Assembly: GCA_964446945.1 (NCBI GenBank)
Contig: CAYUQO010000020.1
Location: 15,217-79,216 of the forward strand
DNA from: CAIYRG01 sp964446945
Lineage (GTDB): Bacteria > Pseudomonadota > Alphaproteobacteria > Micropepsales > Micropepsaceae
Direction: 5' to 3'
DNA length: 64,000 nt
The notes under the pieces are model-generated. The model searched no databases and had not been told where the DNA came from. It saw nothing but the letters and a program-made list of their open reading frames with translations. Within the stretch, counting starts at the first letter, position 1. The number at the start of each line of letters is the position of its first letter. The translations under genes and the position numbers were made by a program. Shown in pieces: positions 17,562 to 26,020 of the stretch.

Positions 17562-18088
17562 ATGAATCGCGGCTGCTCGGCCTGTTTCTGGTATTTGCGC
17601 CATTGTCGCTGATGTCGTTCGGCGGCGGCCAGGCGATCATCGCCGACATGCAGCATCAGACCGTCGACATCCAGCATTGGATGAGCGGTCCTGATTTCGT
17701 CGATATATTCGCGATTTCGCGCGCAGCGCCGGGACCCAGCACGCTGATCGCTGCGCTCATCGGCTGGCATATCGCCGGCTTCTGGGGCGCTGCGATTGCG
17801 ACGATTGCGATTTACCTGCCGTCATCGCTGATCGTCTATGCTGCCGTGCGCTGGTGGCATGCGACTGCGGATTCACCGTGGCGCGGCATTCTTCAGCGCG
17901 GTCTCACCCCGATTGCCGTGGGTCTCGTCTTCGCCGGCGGGCTCTCCGTGCTTGAGGCGGCGCATGTCAATGCGCTGCAGGTCTTCGCCACCGTGATTGC
18001 CGCGGGACTTCTCACCACCACGCGGGTCAGCATGTACGCGATCATGGGCGGCGCAGCCGTCGTGTTCGGCCTCGCCCAACTCGTCTGA
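17558..18088 (+). CDS. chrA: Chromate transporter half, second subunit
   Basis: 176 aa from the ATG at 17558, which overlaps the stop of the first half (ATGA); an upstream ATG at 17540 lies inside the partner. The sequence repeats the family pattern in the second-half form: PLSLMSFGGGQAIIADMQHQ, HWMSGPDFVDIFAISRAAPG, STLIAALIGWHIAGFWGA. Five or six membrane segments. It should work as a heterodimer with its neighbour (inference from pairing). Repeat B2 begins 5 bp after the stop. Confidence 0.85.
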   Translation: MNESRLLGLFLVFAPLSLMSFGGGQAIIADMQHQTVDIQHWMSGPDFVDIFAISRAAPGPSTLIAALIGWHIAGFWGAAIATIAIYLPSSLIVYAAVRWWHATADSPWRGILQRGLTPIAVGLVFAGGLSVLEAAHVNALQVFATVIAAGLLTTTRVSMYAIMGGAAVVFGLAQLV

Positions 18089-18093
18089 ACCAA

Positions 18094-18177
18094 ATGTGTC
18101 ATTCCCGGCGAGCATTGCGCAGCAACGCGAGGGAAGGGAACCCATCCGCGCCGCGTCCGCGCCGCGAAGAAATGAGA
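18094..18177. repeat. Family B element (B2, shortened)
   Basis: 84-bp copy sharing the left end TGTGTCATTCCCGGCGAG, the phrase GGGAAGGGAACCCATCCGC and the right-hand CGCGAAGAAATGAGAC, where the terminal ATGACAC has become ATGAGAC. The central hairpin is short (GCGCAGCAACGC). Confidence 0.75.
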
Positions 18178-18235
18178 CTTTTGCAACCATTCCCTCCAAG
18201 CGCTACTTTCGCGCGACCACCACCGGGAGACACGC

Positions 18236-19006
18236 ATGCGCGCGAACATGACGGGATATTTGGCAGCCGCCGGAATTGCGCTTCTTTGCTCGACATGCAT
18301 TGCCAACGCGGCGGAAGTGAAGGTGCTGACCGCGGGCGCGCTGCAGGTCGCCATGCGCTCGCTCGCGGCGGATTTTGAAAAGCAGACCGGCAACCATGTC
18401 ACGATCATGCCGACGAATCCCGCACTGGTCGAAAAGGAATTGGCCGCTGCCAATTATGATGTGATCGCCGCGGCGACGCCGACCATCGCAGAATTCGACG
18501 AAAGCGGCCGGTTGCAACCGGGCACGCGCAACGTGATCGCGCGCACGGGCATTGGCATCGCCATCAAGCAGGGCGCGCCGAAACCCGATCTCTCCACCGT
18601 CACCGCGTTCAAGAAAGCGGTGCATGATGCGAAAAGCATCGTCTACTCCGATCCTTCGACGCCGAATGCCAGCGGCCCAAATACCCAGCACATTCTCACC
18701 AATGCCGGACTGCTCGACGAAGTGAAAAAGAAGGGCAAGCAGGAAGGTCTGGCACAAGGACGCGAGGCCATCGCCAACGGCGAATTTGAGATGGGCTTCT
18801 TCAATGTCAGCGAAGCCCGTGCGCCGGGAGTCGAACTCGCCGGCCCGGTGCCGGCGCCGCTGCAGCAATATATCAACTATGATGCGGCGGTGCTGAAAGC
18901 GGCGCCCGACAAGGATGCGGGTGCGGCTTTCGTCAGGTTCATCTCATCGCGCGCTGCCGGCACAAACTGGAAGGCCGCCGGCCTCGATCAACTCAACCCC
19001 CACTGA
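18236..19006 (+). CDS. Orphan ModA-like periplasmic binding protein
   Basis: 256-residue exported protein: signal peptide AGIALLCSTCIANAAEV, then VLTAGALQVAMRSLAADFEK (the typical first strand and helix of molybdate-type binding proteins), NYDVIAAATPTIAEFDESG, IGIAIKQGAPKPDLST, and ADKD-like end YDAAVLKAAPDKDAGAAFVRF. It belongs to the ModA / extracellular-solute-binding superfamily. No modB, modC or other permease is nearby, so ligand and transporter are unknown. ATG at 18236 follows the ribosome site GGGAGA; a second ATG at 18248 is possible. Confidence 0.82.
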   Translation: MRANMTGYLAAAGIALLCSTCIANAAEVKVLTAGALQVAMRSLAADFEKQTGNHVTIMPTNPALVEKELAAANYDVIAAATPTIAEFDESGRLQPGTRNVIARTGIGIAIKQGAPKPDLSTVTAFKKAVHDAKSIVYSDPSTPNASGPNTQHILTNAGLLDEVKKKGKQEGLAQGREAIANGEFEMGFFNVSEARAPGVELAGPVPAPLQQYINYDAAVLKAAPDKDAGAAFVRFISSRAAGTNWKAAGLDQLNPH

Positions 19007-19015
19007 CGGGGATTC

Positions 19016-19095
19016 ACCTCTCCCCTTGTGGGAGAGGGCGGCGCGCCCGCGCGTACGCTTTTGCACGCGCGTTCTGACGCGCCGGGTGAGGGGTG
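19016..19095. repeat. Family C palindromic element (C1)
   Basis: Begins ACCTCTCCCCTTGTGGGAGA and ends GGCGCGCCGGGTGAGGGG-type sequence; the centre holds nested hairpins around CGCGCGT-ACGCTTTTGC-ACGCGCG. Four further copies lie at 37.2, 55.0, 59.5 and 60.6 kb. Confidence 0.8.
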
Positions 19096-19127
19096 AGTCC
19101 TCAGTAACATCAATTTTGCCGCTCCAA

Positions 19128-19454
19128 TCACCGTGCCGGGAAATTCTCCGCCAGAAGATTCTTGGCGTCGGCATAATGCTGGTTGGCCGCAACGTCGTCA
19201 TCTTCGATGCATTCCATGATCCCGAGCTGAAACGCCGCGCGCGCCTGGGCGATATTCGCTGAATCGGCGCGCTTGTCGATCAGTGCGCTGACATCGCTGC
19301 CGAGTTTCTCGCAATCCGGCTGTGCGGGCGCGGTCGAGTGAGCGGCGGGAGCCGGATTGCGGATTGTGGCAGACGGACCGACGGCCGCTATGGCAGAACC
19401 GCCCAGAACCACGCCGATCGCCGCAATAGTCAATATATTCGTGTGCGAGCGCAT
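19128..19454 (-). CDS. Small exported protein of unknown function
   Basis: 108 aa with signal peptide ILTIAAIGVVLGGSAIAAVG, then a proline/alanine linker (RNPAPAAHSTAPAQPDC) and a helical C-terminal part (ALIDKRADSANIAQARAAFQ, MECIEDDDVAANQHYADAKN) with two Cys that may form a disulphide. A strong ribosome site (GGAAGGAGAAC) precedes the ATG at 19454. The helical pattern resembles small periplasmic tetratricopeptide-like proteins. Function unknown. Confidence 0.72.
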   Translation of the reverse strand: MRSHTNILTIAAIGVVLGGSAIAAVGPSATIRNPAPAAHSTAPAQPDCEKLGSDVSALIDKRADSANIAQARAAFQLGIMECIEDDDVAANQHYADAKNLLAENFPAR

Positions 19455-19601
19455 GTTGTTCTCCTTCCGATTCCATTGTTGGCGATTTGACCAGAGGAAA
19501 CTGTCCCGCCCGCGGCAGGATCATGTGCGCATCAAGGCAATGTGTACGGATCTATACCGCTGTCACATGCGGCGGCAACAGCGCCTCACAGGATGGAATC
19601 G

Positions 19602-20678
19602 CTACTCCGCTGCGACGTTCTGAGCTTCCATTGGAACGCCGCAGCGCGCCAGCACGTCGCGCAAATCGCAGATCGCGGGGAATATCTCGTTGTTCCAGTC
19701 GGCGCCCTGCGCGTCATGCGCGGCCTGTTCGCGTTCGACAATGTCCTTGTCCTCGCGAAAAATATTCTCGGTGAACCAAGTAATGAAGGGCCAGGCGAGA
19801 TATAGCACCGCCGCAATCTTCGGCTTTTTCACCGACAAATAACCGAATGTCCGGTTGGTGCGCTGCTCGCGATCCTGCGGCGTGTAGCCGAGCCACACAT
19901 CCAGTACCGGATCGCCTTCACTGACGAAGAATTTCAGACGCTGATAGGGATATTCGGTCCGGATCGTCATCAGATCCTTGCGTGCCGCCGTTTCGCGCGT
20001 GTTGACCACCCCGAGGATGGCAGCTTCGCCCACCGATCCCCGTCCCGCCGCGCGCTTGAATGTGTAATGCACCTCGCACCAGTCATCCCCTGCCTTGCGT
20101 CCGAGACATTGCGTCCGGATCAATCCCATCTGACGGCGATGCAGGAACTGGTGATTCATGTCGAACAGGTTTTCATGCATGAAGGTGTAGTGGCAGGCGA
20201 CTCTGCGATTGAGCCGCCGCGTCACATAATCGTTTCGCGCCTTGACGCCGAGCGAAGCCGGCTTTCGCGCTTCGGCAAGTTCCGGATCGCCGGGAAAGAC
20301 GAAGATCACACCATCCACTTCATGCACGGGATAGGCGCGCACGCCATTCGGCAGGTGCTCTTTGCCGAGATAGGGAATTTCGATGCACTTGCCGGCGCAA
20401 TTATAGGTCCAGCCGTGATAGCCGCATTTCAGGCTGTCGCCCGCCACAACGCCCATATGCAGTGGAACCTGCCGGTGCGCACAGCGGTCCTCCAGCGCGA
20501 AAACCCGGCCGCTGCTGCCGCGATAGAGCACAATGGGATCGCCGGCGAAATTCACTCCGCGAGTGGCGCCTTTCTTCACTTCGTTGGACCACGCAACCGG
20601 GTACCAGTAGTCGGGATGAGTTCCCACGCGGCGCAAATCGCCGCGCGCGCACGTCGCCCGGTTGGCGTGAACATTCAT
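19602..20678 (-). CDS. Rieske non-haem iron oxygenase, oxygenase component
   Basis: 358-residue cytoplasmic oxygenase. The [2Fe-2S] Rieske site is complete: CAHRQVPLHMG and, 15 residues on, CGYHGWTYNC (C-x-H ... C-x-x-H). The mononuclear iron region HENLFDMNHQFLHRRQ supplies the usual Asp/His ligands. The family includes vanillate O-demethylase and pheophorbide a oxygenase types that hydroxylate or demethylate aromatic or ring substrates; the substrate here is unknown, and no reductase or ferredoxin gene is adjacent. ATG at 20678 is chosen (ribosome site GGGAGGAAC); the longer frame is antisense to tldD. Divergent from tldD with 76 bp between starts. Confidence 0.9.
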   Translation of the reverse strand: MNVHANRATCARGDLRRVGTHPDYWYPVAWSNEVKKGATRGVNFAGDPIVLYRGSSGRVFALEDRCAHRQVPLHMGVVAGDSLKCGYHGWTYNCAGKCIEIPYLGKEHLPNGVRAYPVHEVDGVIFVFPGDPELAEARKPASLGVKARNDYVTRRLNRRVACHYTFMHENLFDMNHQFLHRRQMGLIRTQCLGRKAGDDWCEVHYTFKRAAGRGSVGEAAILGVVNTRETAARKDLMTIRTEYPYQRLKFFVSEGDPVLDVWLGYTPQDREQRTNRTFGYLSVKKPKIAAVLYLAWPFITWFTENIFREDKDIVEREQAAHDAQGADWNNEIFPAICDLRDVLARCGVPMEAQNVAAE

Positions 20679-20754
20679 CTGTAAGTTCCTCCCGCCACCC
20701 ACGCGCAAGCCGTGGTGATTTGCTACCAGACCGTCCCCGCCGCATGATGCAGGC

Positions 20755-22212
20755 ATGAATTCATTAATTGCAATCACGGAAATCGCCCGCAGTTTCGCCA
20801 AACTGGTGCCTGCTTGCGAAGAATGGTCTATCCGCCTGGTGCGCCGCCGCAACGAGGCGTTGAGCGTCACGCGCGGCACTACGGATCCGGTCCGGCGCAG
20901 CGAAGATGCCGGCGCGATGGTCACCATCACGGCGAAGTCGGGCGACCATATGGGCGTCGGGTACGGCGCTACATCCGATATCACCGCATCCGGCCTTGCC
21001 GCCGCAGCAAACGAAGCACTCGCCTGGGCCAGGCGTTCGGCCGGCCATCTCGTCGCCGTCCCGCAACCCCGTTCATCCGCATTGCAATACGATCATGTCT
21101 CAGCGGCGGACATTGCTTGGGACTCGGTCGGGATGGCCGGCAAACTCGACCGGCTGCATGAGCTTGCGCGTGTCCTGAAATGCGACGGCCGGATCAGCCA
21201 TTGGCAGGCGAGCCTGTTTTATACCGACGAAGAAACTGTATTCGCCGGCAGTGCAGGCGACTTCATCCGCGAAACCCGCGGCATCATTGTGCCGGGAATC
21301 GAAGCTTCGGCATCCGCCAACAGCGAAACCCAGACGCGAACGCTCGGCCGCGGCGGGATGATCCGCCAGGGTGGATTGGAACAGCTCGATGAACTGGGTT
21401 TCTGGGCAGCGGGAGAGCGCATCGCCGAAGAAGCGCTGGAACTGCTGGCCGCGCCAGACTGCCCGGTGAAATCCACCGATCTGCTGCTCGCGCCGGATCA
21501 AATGTACATCCAGATCCACGAGTCGATCGGCCATCCACTGGAACTCGACCGCATCCTCGGCGACGAACGCAATTACGCCGGCACGAGTTTCGTCACTCCG
21601 GACATGTTCGGCAGCTATCAATACGGTTCGCCGCTGCTCAATGTGAGTTTCGATCCGCAGGTTCCGGGCGAAGCCGCCAATTACGCCTATGACGATACCG
21701 GGACTCCGGCGGACACGTGCCATCTGATCAAAAACGGCGTGCTGCAACGTGGACTGGGTGGTGCATTCAGCCAGTCGCGCGCGAACATTCCCGGCGTGGC
21801 GAATGCGCGCGCGTGCAGCTGGAACCGGCCGCCCATCGATCGCATGGCCAATCTCAATATCGATCCCGGCCCATCGACATTCGAGGAGCTGGTGTCACAG
21901 GTCGAAGACGGCATCTATATGGAGACCAACAATTCGTGGTCAATCGACGACAGCCGCAACAAATTCCAGTTCGGTTGCGAGCGCGGGCGGCTGATCAAAG
22001 ACGGGCAACTTGGCACCGTGGTGAAGAACCCCAACTACCGCGGCGTCTCGGCGAATTTCTGGCGCAGGCTCAAAGGACTCGGCAATGCCGAGACCGTCCG
22101 CGTGCTGGGCACGCCAACCTGCGGCAAGGGCGAACCCAATCAGGCGATCCGCGTTGGACACGCGACTCCGCCGGGCCTGTTCACCAGCGTGCAGGTCTTC
22201 GGCGGCGGCTGA
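20755..22212 (+). CDS. tldD: TldD-family metalloprotease subunit
   Basis: 485 aa. TldD/TldE heterodimers are zinc proteases that degrade or mature small peptides (microcin B17, CcdA, peptide-derived cofactors). The zinc motif H-E-x-x-x-H is present in QIHESIGHPLELDRILGDER (about residue 260), with a C-terminal TPTCGKGEPNQAIRVGHATP. The segment after the motif (LGDERNYAGTSF) differs from the canonical enzyme, placing it in the divergent TldD-related group that occurs in pairs across many genomes. tldE follows after a 254-bp gap filled with repeat M1. No obvious peptide substrate is encoded nearby. Confidence 0.88.
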   Translation: MNSLIAITEIARSFAKLVPACEEWSIRLVRRRNEALSVTRGTTDPVRRSEDAGAMVTITAKSGDHMGVGYGATSDITASGLAAAANEALAWARRSAGHLVAVPQPRSSALQYDHVSAADIAWDSVGMAGKLDRLHELARVLKCDGRISHWQASLFYTDEETVFAGSAGDFIRETRGIIVPGIEASASANSETQTRTLGRGGMIRQGGLEQLDELGFWAAGERIAEEALELLAAPDCPVKSTDLLLAPDQMYIQIHESIGHPLELDRILGDERNYAGTSFVTPDMFGSYQYGSPLLNVSFDPQVPGEAANYAYDDTGTPADTCHLIKNGVLQRGLGGAFSQSRANIPGVANARACSWNRPPIDRMANLNIDPGPSTFEELVSQVEDGIYMETNNSWSIDDSRNKFQFGCERGRLIKDGQLGTVVKNPNYRGVSANFWRRLKGLGNAETVRVLGTPTCGKGEPNQAIRVGHATPPGLFTSVQVFGGG

Positions 22213-22243
22213 TGCACGAAGAAGTTCACTGCAGTGAATTCCG

Positions 22244-22425
22244 CCTACCCCTTGAGGGGAGGCACGCACTTTGCCCCGCACGCGGCGCTCAGCGCCGCGG
22301 CAGAATCCAACAAAAAGGCGCGCCACGCGCGCCGGGGCAAAGTGCGGGTGGGGGACGTCTTCACGATTACCCCCACCCGAAATTTACTATGCAAATTTCG
22401 ACCTCCCCACAAGGTGGAGGTAGAG
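22244..22425. repeat. Family A mosaic element M1 (inverted pair with nested module N)
   Basis: Outer arms CCCCTTGAGGGGAGG at the left and CCTCCCCACAAGGTGGAGG at the right face each other. The left internal stem is CGCACTTTGCCCCG paired with CGGGGCAAAGTGCG, with a copy of module N (22278-22333) inserted in its loop. The right internal stem is CGAAATTT-ACTATGC-AAATTTCG. The element lies between tldD and tldE. Confidence 0.82.
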
Positions 22426-22466
22426 CCCATGATTCGAGTTAAACGTATTCCAAGCTAGAAACGGCC

Positions 22467-23786
22467 ATGCACAACCATTTCTTCCAGCTCGCGGACTTCG
22501 CCGCCGGCCGCATGCGCAGTGGCGAAGGATTTCTCCTGCGCTATTCCGGCGAGCACTCGCGTTTCATTCGCTTCAATCGCGCCGCCGTACGGCAATCCGG
22601 CACCGTCGAACAGCATTATCTCACGATCGAACTGTTCAAGAGTCGCCGGCATCTGTCGCAGCGGCTGTCGATCACCGGACACGCCGATGACCAGCAGCGG
22701 CTGGACAGCGCCATTTCCGGGCTGCGCGAGTTGCTGTCATTCGCGCCCGAAGACCCGCATTTCCTGGTCAACGATTCGGTCCACTCGACAGAGCGCAAGG
22801 ATCCCGGTCGCACGCTTCCCGATGACGCGGTGATCCCGGCAATCCTCGATAAAGCCGCCGGTAGGGACTTCGTCGGCTTCTACGCCGCGGGGCCGATCCA
22901 TCACGGATTCGCCAACAGCTTTGGCCAGCGCAACTGGAACACGGTGCACACATTCAGCCTCGACGGCTGTTTCTACCTCCAATCCGACAAGGCGGTGAAA
23001 CTGTCCTATGGCGGGCGCGAATGGGATGACACGACATTTGCACAAGTGATCGCCCGCGCCCAGACCCAGCTGTCGTTTCTGGATCGCCCACCAAAAACAA
23101 TCCAGCCAGGCGGTTATCGCGCGTTCCTTTCCACTGCGGCGATGGAAGAACTGCTCGGCATGCTCGGCTGGGGTGGATTTGGTCTCGCGGCACACCGCAC
23201 CGCGACAACGCCGCTGATCCGGCTTGCGCGCGGCGAGACCGCGCTCAGTCCAATGCTCAATCTCGTCGAGAACACCAAAGCGGGCCTCGCGCCCGAATTC
23301 CAGGCCGAAGGCTTTGTCAAACCCGCCTCCGTCACCCTGATCGAGAATGGGCAGTATAAAGACTGCCTTGTGTCGCCGCGCAGCGCCGAAGAATTTCACG
23401 CGACCCAGAACGGCGCCGATGCCGACGAGCAACCCGCTGCGCTGGAAATGGCGTCCGGCAAGCTTCAGGATGAGGACATCCTGTCTGAACTCGGCACCGG
23501 CCTTTTGATCGGTAATCTCTGGTACCTGAATTATTCCGACCGCAATGCCTGCCGCCTGACCGGCATGACACGCTTCGCGACCTTCTGGGTCGAAAATGGC
23601 GCGATCACCGCACCGGTGAATGTCATGCGTTTCGACGACAGCATCTATCGCATACTGGGCGACAATCTCATTGCGCTGACTTCGGCGCGCGATTGGCGGC
23701 TGTCCCGCGATACCTATGATGCGCGCGCAACCACCTCGATGCATATCCCGGGCGCGCTGATCGATGACTTCCGCCTGACGCTGTAA
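22467..23786 (+). CDS. tldE: TldE/PmbA-family protease subunit
   Basis: 439 aa, the partner of TldD. TldE lacks the zinc motif and completes the proteolytic chamber. Seen: N-terminal LLRYSGEHSRFIRFNRAAV, DFVGFYAAGPIHHGFANSFG, IQPGGYRAFLSTAAMEELLG and, near the end, GTGLLIGNLWYLNYSDRNAC and TRFATFWVENGAITAPVNVM, the pattern of TldE/PmbA C-terminal domains. No H-E-x-x-x-H is present, as expected. ATG at 22467 has no strong ribosome site, and the region upstream is repeat M1. Co-operation with tldD is inferred from order. Confidence 0.86.
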   Translation: MHNHFFQLADFAAGRMRSGEGFLLRYSGEHSRFIRFNRAAVRQSGTVEQHYLTIELFKSRRHLSQRLSITGHADDQQRLDSAISGLRELLSFAPEDPHFLVNDSVHSTERKDPGRTLPDDAVIPAILDKAAGRDFVGFYAAGPIHHGFANSFGQRNWNTVHTFSLDGCFYLQSDKAVKLSYGGREWDDTTFAQVIARAQTQLSFLDRPPKTIQPGGYRAFLSTAAMEELLGMLGWGGFGLAAHRTATTPLIRLARGETALSPMLNLVENTKAGLAPEFQAEGFVKPASVTLIENGQYKDCLVSPRSAEEFHATQNGADADEQPAALEMASGKLQDEDILSELGTGLLIGNLWYLNYSDRNACRLTGMTRFATFWVENGAITAPVNVMRFDDSIYRILGDNLIALTSARDWRLSRDTYDARATTSMHIPGALIDDFRLTL

Positions 23787-23874
23787 TAAAGCACACGAAC
23801 ACGTACGTGAGAGAACTCCGGTAACCTCCCCCTTGTGGATCGAGCGCGTCGCGCCGTGTTTGCCCAATTTATCA

Positions 23875-24060
23875 ACCCTCCCCTTGAGGGACGGTCGAAA
23901 TCGCGTCAGCGATTTCGGGGAGGGGACCGGCCACCGGCCTAACAATTACAAAACCGATGCTCACCCGTTCCGATTCTGAAACTCCGCTTGTGGCTGGTCC
24001 CCTCCCCGAAGCTGGTCGCTAAGGCGCTCGCAGCTTCGACCCTCCCCCAAGGGGAGGGTT
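23875..24060. repeat. Family A mosaic element M2
   Basis: Inverted pair filling the 303-bp gap between tldE and the AhpD-like gene. Left arm CCCTCCCCTTGAGGGACGGT with stem GAAATCGC-GTCA-GCGATTTC (23897-23916), right arm ACCCTCCCCCAAGGGGAGGGT in inverse orientation with stem GAAGCTG ... CAGCTTC. A partial extra arm (CCTCCCCCTTGTGGATCGAG) lies just outside at 23825. No gene is visible in the gap. Confidence 0.82.
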
Positions 24061-24089
24061 GAAAACGAACTCTCGGTAATGTTGCGCCA

Positions 24090-24551
24090 TTACTCCCTGC
24101 GCGGCACCTTGTAATCGCCCGGTACGGTGCGGAACGCGATATTGATGCGATTGGCGCCGTTGATAGCGACGATGGCCAGCGTCAGATTCACCAATTCTTC
24201 TTCGCTGAACTGCTCGCGCGCCTGTAGATACACCTCGTCCGGAACATCGTCGTGGTCGAGCGTGGTCAGTGCTTCCGTCCAGGCGAGCGCCGCCCGTTCG
24301 CGCTCGCTGTAAAACGGACATTCGCGCCACGCGCTCAGCAGATATAACCGCTGCTCACTCTCGCCATCCGCTCTCAGCTCCTTGGTGTGCATGTCCATGC
24401 ACCAGGCGCAGCCATTCATTTGCGATGCCCGCAATTTCACCAATTCGAGCAGCCGGTGCTCCAGACCGCATTTGCGGACATAGGCGTGCAACTGGGTCAT
24501 GGCATTTATGGCGGCGGGTGCGGCGTCGCGCGGGTTGAGGCGTGCTTTCAT
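24090..24551 (-). CDS. AhpD-like carboxymuconolactone decarboxylase family protein
   Basis: 153-residue all-helical protein with the AhpD-type redox motif GCAWCMDMHTKEL (C-x-x-C followed by His, about residues 51-63), preceded by ELVKLRASQMN and followed by ERERAALAWTEALTTL. Members act as alkylhydroperoxidases or as carboxymuconolactone decarboxylases; the CxxC favours the redox type. It is the last gene of the long catabolic/F420 operon, 12 bp after the PEP mutase-like gene. Confidence 0.88.
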   Translation of the reverse strand: MKARLNPRDAAPAAINAMTQLHAYVRKCGLEHRLLELVKLRASQMNGCAWCMDMHTKELRADGESEQRLYLLSAWRECPFYSERERAALAWTEALTTLDHDDVPDEVYLQAREQFSEEELVNLTLAIVAINGANRINIAFRTVPGDYKVPRRE

Positions 24552-24563
24552 GGCAATACTTTC

Positions 24564-25388
24564 CTACTGAAAAAGCCGTTGCGCATCCGCACGGTTGAAT
24601 GCGGATGTCAGGCTGCCGAAGGCGCCGGTACGAAGATCGTCAGCCATTTTTTGAATACTGGACATCGCCACCAGCGTCGGCGCGGATGCAATCGTAATGC
24701 GTGCGACGCCGAGTTTCTCCAGCGCCGCAGCATCCGGCATTCCCGGCCGTCCGGTCACATTCACGGGCCCGTCCACGGCTTTGACGAAATCGGCAATCGT
24801 TGCCGGATCGCGCAGGCCAAATGGATAGACGCAGTCCGCCCCTGCCGCGAGATAGGCGCGGCAGCGTTCGAGTGCTTCGGCGAAGTGACTTGTGTCGGTG
24901 CTTCCGGAGACAAGAAAAACGTCGCATCGCGCATTGATGCAGATCGGGACGCCTTCGCGATCTGCCGCCGTCCGCGCCGCGCGCAACCGTTCGACGGCAT
25001 CAGCGATGGGCCGCAGATCGGCGTGATTCCGACCGTCCTCCAGATTTATTCCAACGACACCGGCGCGGATAATCTCGCGCACATGCGCCGTCAATTCGTC
25101 CGGCGTTTCGGCGTATCCTGCTTCGATATCCGCCGTGACGGGGACTTTGGCCGCGCGCACGATCCGCGCCGTCGCCGAAACCACTTCGGCCCATGGCGCC
25201 ACTTGACCGTCGGGATAACCGAGCGCCCACGCCACGCCACCACTGGTGGTCGCAAGCGCAGTGAAACCGGCAGCGGCGAATATGCGCGCGCTCATCGGAT
25301 CCCAGGCATTGGGCAGCAGCAATACCGGCCTGGTATGGTGGCGGGCACTGAATTTCTCCGCCATTTCTGCCTGTTCGCGTTTGTTCAT
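24564..25388 (-). CDS. PEP mutase / isocitrate lyase superfamily enzyme
   Basis: 274 aa, a TIM-barrel enzyme of the superfamily that makes or breaks C-C or P-C bonds next to a carboxylate. Seen: VLLLPNAWDPMSARIFAAAG, LATTSGGVAWALGYPDG, the metal-site strand VPVTADIEAGYAETPDEL, VVGINLEDG, PICINARCDVFL and VNVTGRPGMPDAA. The catalytic K-x-C-G-H loop of isocitrate lyase is not apparent, so the reaction is open (methylisocitrate lyase-like, oxaloacetate hydrolase-like or other). ATG at 25388 overlaps the cofC stop by 4 bp, which ties it closely to F420 synthesis; it might act on a three-carbon phospho-acid (inference). Confidence 0.82.
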   Translation of the reverse strand: MNKREQAEMAEKFSARHHTRPVLLLPNAWDPMSARIFAAAGFTALATTSGGVAWALGYPDGQVAPWAEVVSATARIVRAAKVPVTADIEAGYAETPDELTAHVREIIRAGVVGINLEDGRNHADLRPIADAVERLRAARTAADREGVPICINARCDVFLVSGSTDTSHFAEALERCRAYLAAGADCVYPFGLRDPATIADFVKAVDGPVNVTGRPGMPDAAALEKLGVARITIASAPTLVAMSSIQKMADDLRTGAFGSLTSAFNRADAQRLFQ

Positions 25389-26020
25389 CTTCTCTCTCTC
25401 AGCCATTCACCGGTTCTCGAGTTCGCAGAAACCAATGGGCGTAATTGATCCAGGTCCGCCGGTTCGTCCACGTCCAGTTCGATATGCGCATTCCGCACGA
25501 CAGTCACCGGCAAGTCGGCGGCGCGTGCCGCTGCGACATGTCTGGGAAAGCTGTTCCTGCCGAAATGCGACTGGAATGCGGCGGGCGGCGAGCGCAACAG
25601 AGCATTGGTTCCGGTACCGTCGCGCGAAGGAGCAATCACACAGCCTCCCGAATCCGGCAGCGCACCAAACAGTGCTTCGATATCAGAGCTGCAAACCAGT
25701 GGAATATCCGCCGGCAGACGCAGCACAGCGCGGGCGCCCTTTTCGGCACAATGCCGGCAGGCCATATCGACAGACGCGGATTCGGAAATCTGCCGATGCT
25801 CTTCCAGCCGCTCCCAGCGCAGATTGTCTGCCCAGGCAAGGGCGCGCGGTTCATTGCTGACCACAATAATTCGATCGATGCCGCGCACGCCGGCGACGGC
25901 GGCAAACACGTCGCGGCACATCGCTTCGGCCAATCCGGCGCGCGCATCCGGAGACAAAAACGGCGACAGCCGCGTTTTGGCGGCCGCAAACGCCTTCACC
26001 GGAATCACAATCGTCCTCAC
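25385..26020 (-). CDS. cofC: CofC: phospholactate/phosphoenolpyruvate guanylyltransferase
   Basis: Joins a three-carbon phospho-acid (2-phospholactate, PEP or 3-phosphoglycerate, depending on the organism) to GTP to form the F420 side-chain donor. 211 aa. Seen: IVIPVKAFAAAKTRLSPFLS (nucleotide-binding loop with K), LSPDARAGLAEAMCRDV, VLRLPADIPLVCSSDIEALF and VIAPSRDGTGTNALLRSPP, all typical of CofC. It overlaps cofD upstream and the PEP mutase-like gene downstream, both by 4 bp. Confidence 0.92.
   Translation of the reverse strand: MRTIVIPVKAFAAAKTRLSPFLSPDARAGLAEAMCRDVFAAVAGVRGIDRIIVVSNEPRALAWADNLRWERLEEHRQISESASVDMACRHCAEKGARAVLRLPADIPLVCSSDIEALFGALPDSGGCVIAPSRDGTGTNALLRSPPAAFQSHFGRNSFPRHVAAARAADLPVTVVRNAHIELDVDEPADLDQLRPLVSANSRTGEWLRERR

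Noticed and set aside
22737..23945. 402-codon minus-strand frame opposite tldE
   Set aside because: No recognisable domain; tldE has clear family motifs on the other strand.
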